Assembly (NCBI GenBank): GCA_002784045.1
Contig: PFJX01000013.1
Coordinates: 1 to 48,379 of the forward strand
DNA from: Hydrogenophilales bacterium CG_4_10_14_3_um_filter_63_21
GTDB taxonomy: Bacteria; Pseudomonadota; Gammaproteobacteria; Burkholderiales; Thiobacillaceae
Direction of reading: 5' to 3'
DNA length: 48,379 nt
Made by a program: the position numbers and the translations under genes. Of this stretch, positions 47,900 through 48,379 are shown piece by piece. The notes below the pieces were generated by a model that did not search any database, was not told the origin of the DNA, and saw only the letters and a program-made list of their open reading frames with translations. Position 1 is the first letter of the stretch; each line of letters starts with the position of its first letter.

Positions 47900-48379
47900 A
47901 TGCGACTCAAGCAATCCCTCACCCTTCTGGCGGCCATGCTGCCCTTGCTGGGCAGCGGCTTGGCCGGCGCCACCCCGATGGAAATCACTTCCTTCACCGA
48001 CGTGAAGAGTTGGGGTAGCAACAACGAGCTTATTGGCGGTACGGGTCCTGGCACCTACAACATCACGAAGACGTTCACCTCGGTGACGAGCGAGCCGGAT
48101 GGTTACACCCTCGAAACCATCGACTTCTCGGGCTCTGCCAGTGCCGTTACAACGTGGGGCACGGCTGGCGGCCAGCTTTTCGTAGAAATCCTGTACGGGG
48201 CTACTGGTCTGGGCAGCTTCCAGTTGGGCAGCGGTGATTACTTCCTCGGCAACAATGAACCGTTCACAGGGTCGTTGGATGTGGCTGACGCACTCGTCAC
48301 CGCGGGCGGAAGTCTCTCCTTCCGCTTCTATGAGTCCCTCAGTGATGTAGCTTTATTCGAAGGCGAGAGTTTTTCCGAG
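47900..48379 (+). CDS. secreted protein, 3' end cut by the window edge
   Basis: An open frame of 160 codons runs from ATG 47900 (GGAG upstream) to the window end. The N-terminus is a signal peptide (RLKQSLTLLAAMLPLLGSGL, then AGA). The mature part is rich in Gly, Ser, Thr and aromatic residues with beta-strand spacing (GPGTYNITKTFTSVTSE, LETIDFSGSASAVTTWG), like extracellular beta-sandwich proteins. The C-terminus is missing, so a PEP-CTERM tail is expected from the neighbour but not seen. It probably belongs to the same transcript as the PEP-CTERM gene before it. Confidence 0.75.
   Translation, partial: MRLKQSLTLLAAMLPLLGSGLAGATPMEITSFTDVKSWGSNNELIGGTGPGTYNITKTFTSVTSEPDGYTLETIDFSGSASAVTTWGTAGGQLFVEILYGATGLGSFQLGSGDYFLGNNEPFTGSLDVADALVTAGGSLSFRFYESLSDVALFEGESFSE

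Noticed and set aside
1-48379. CRISPR arrays, tRNA or rRNA genes, prophage or complete insertion sequence
   Set aside because: I saw no regularly spaced repeats, no RNA gene signatures, and no transposase other than the dead RAYT fragment.

Overview
The window reads as a chromosomal segment of a GC-rich betaproteobacterium. The grounds are the gene families (Hda, YebC, RuvC/RuvA, TrxC, LipB, SecA with a zinc-binding tail, DUF721), a PEP-CTERM/exosortase-A-associated O-glycosylation ligase and REP-like palindromes. No rRNA, tRNA or CRISPR was seen. The genus cannot be fixed from the sequence alone.

Region 1 (about 1-23170, minus strand) is a surface-polysaccharide operon of the Wzm/Wzt ABC-exported type, tightly packed with many 4-base ATGA stop/start overlaps. 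In transcription order it runs: wzm; a repeated array of nucleotidyltransferase (MNT) and HEPN genes; wzt; a FemAB/GNAT-like protein; a sulfotransferase; a DegT aminotransferase; an LpxD-like N-acyltransferase; an unknown protein; a FabH-like ketosynthase; an acyl carrier protein; a fragment of a beta-keto-acid cleavage enzyme; two GT2 glycosyltransferases; a CgeB-like glycosyltransferase; the dTDP-3-acetamido-3,6-dideoxyhexose set fdtC-fdtA-fdtB; and four glycosyltransferase-type genes, the last leaving the window. About 7.1-10.9 kb is clearly more AT-rich than the rest. The most unusual part is 18.1-22.4 kb. Several MNT/HEPN toxin-antitoxin-like pairs lie inside the exporter operon, and the block carries the scars of a tandem duplication: a truncated wzt fused to the wzm tail, a collapsed MNT::HEPN remnant, and two nearly identical MNT genes, one with a metal-ligand Asp changed to Asn.

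Region 2 (23.3-33.1 kb, plus strand) is housekeeping with interruptions. aroB has lost its catalytic core and is frameshifted, and it is coupled to an intact dgt. A dead REP-associated transposase with REP palindromes follows. Next come yebC, a three-gene cassette (small HEPN-like protein, ParA/MinD-like ATPase, P-loop NTPase) wedged between yebC and ruvC, then ruvC, a MenA/UbiA-like prenyltransferase, ruvA, a secreted Met-rich protein and trxC. No ruvB follows ruvA.

Region 3 (33.1-41.8 kb) holds lipB, an asparagine-synthetase-like protein whose glutaminase Cys is replaced by Arg, a secreted DUF4124/glutaredoxin-like protein, hda, a GT-B-like protein, two small conserved-looking hypotheticals and secA. 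Region 4 (41.8-48.4 kb, plus strand) holds a DUF721 gene, aroK, a secreted beta-helix protein, a protein with three VanZ-like modules, an exosortase-A-associated O-glycosylation ligase, and then a good sigma-54 promoter driving a PEP-CTERM protein and a second secreted protein cut by the window edge. Together the window links ABC-exported glycan synthesis with the exosortase/PEP-CTERM surface system.
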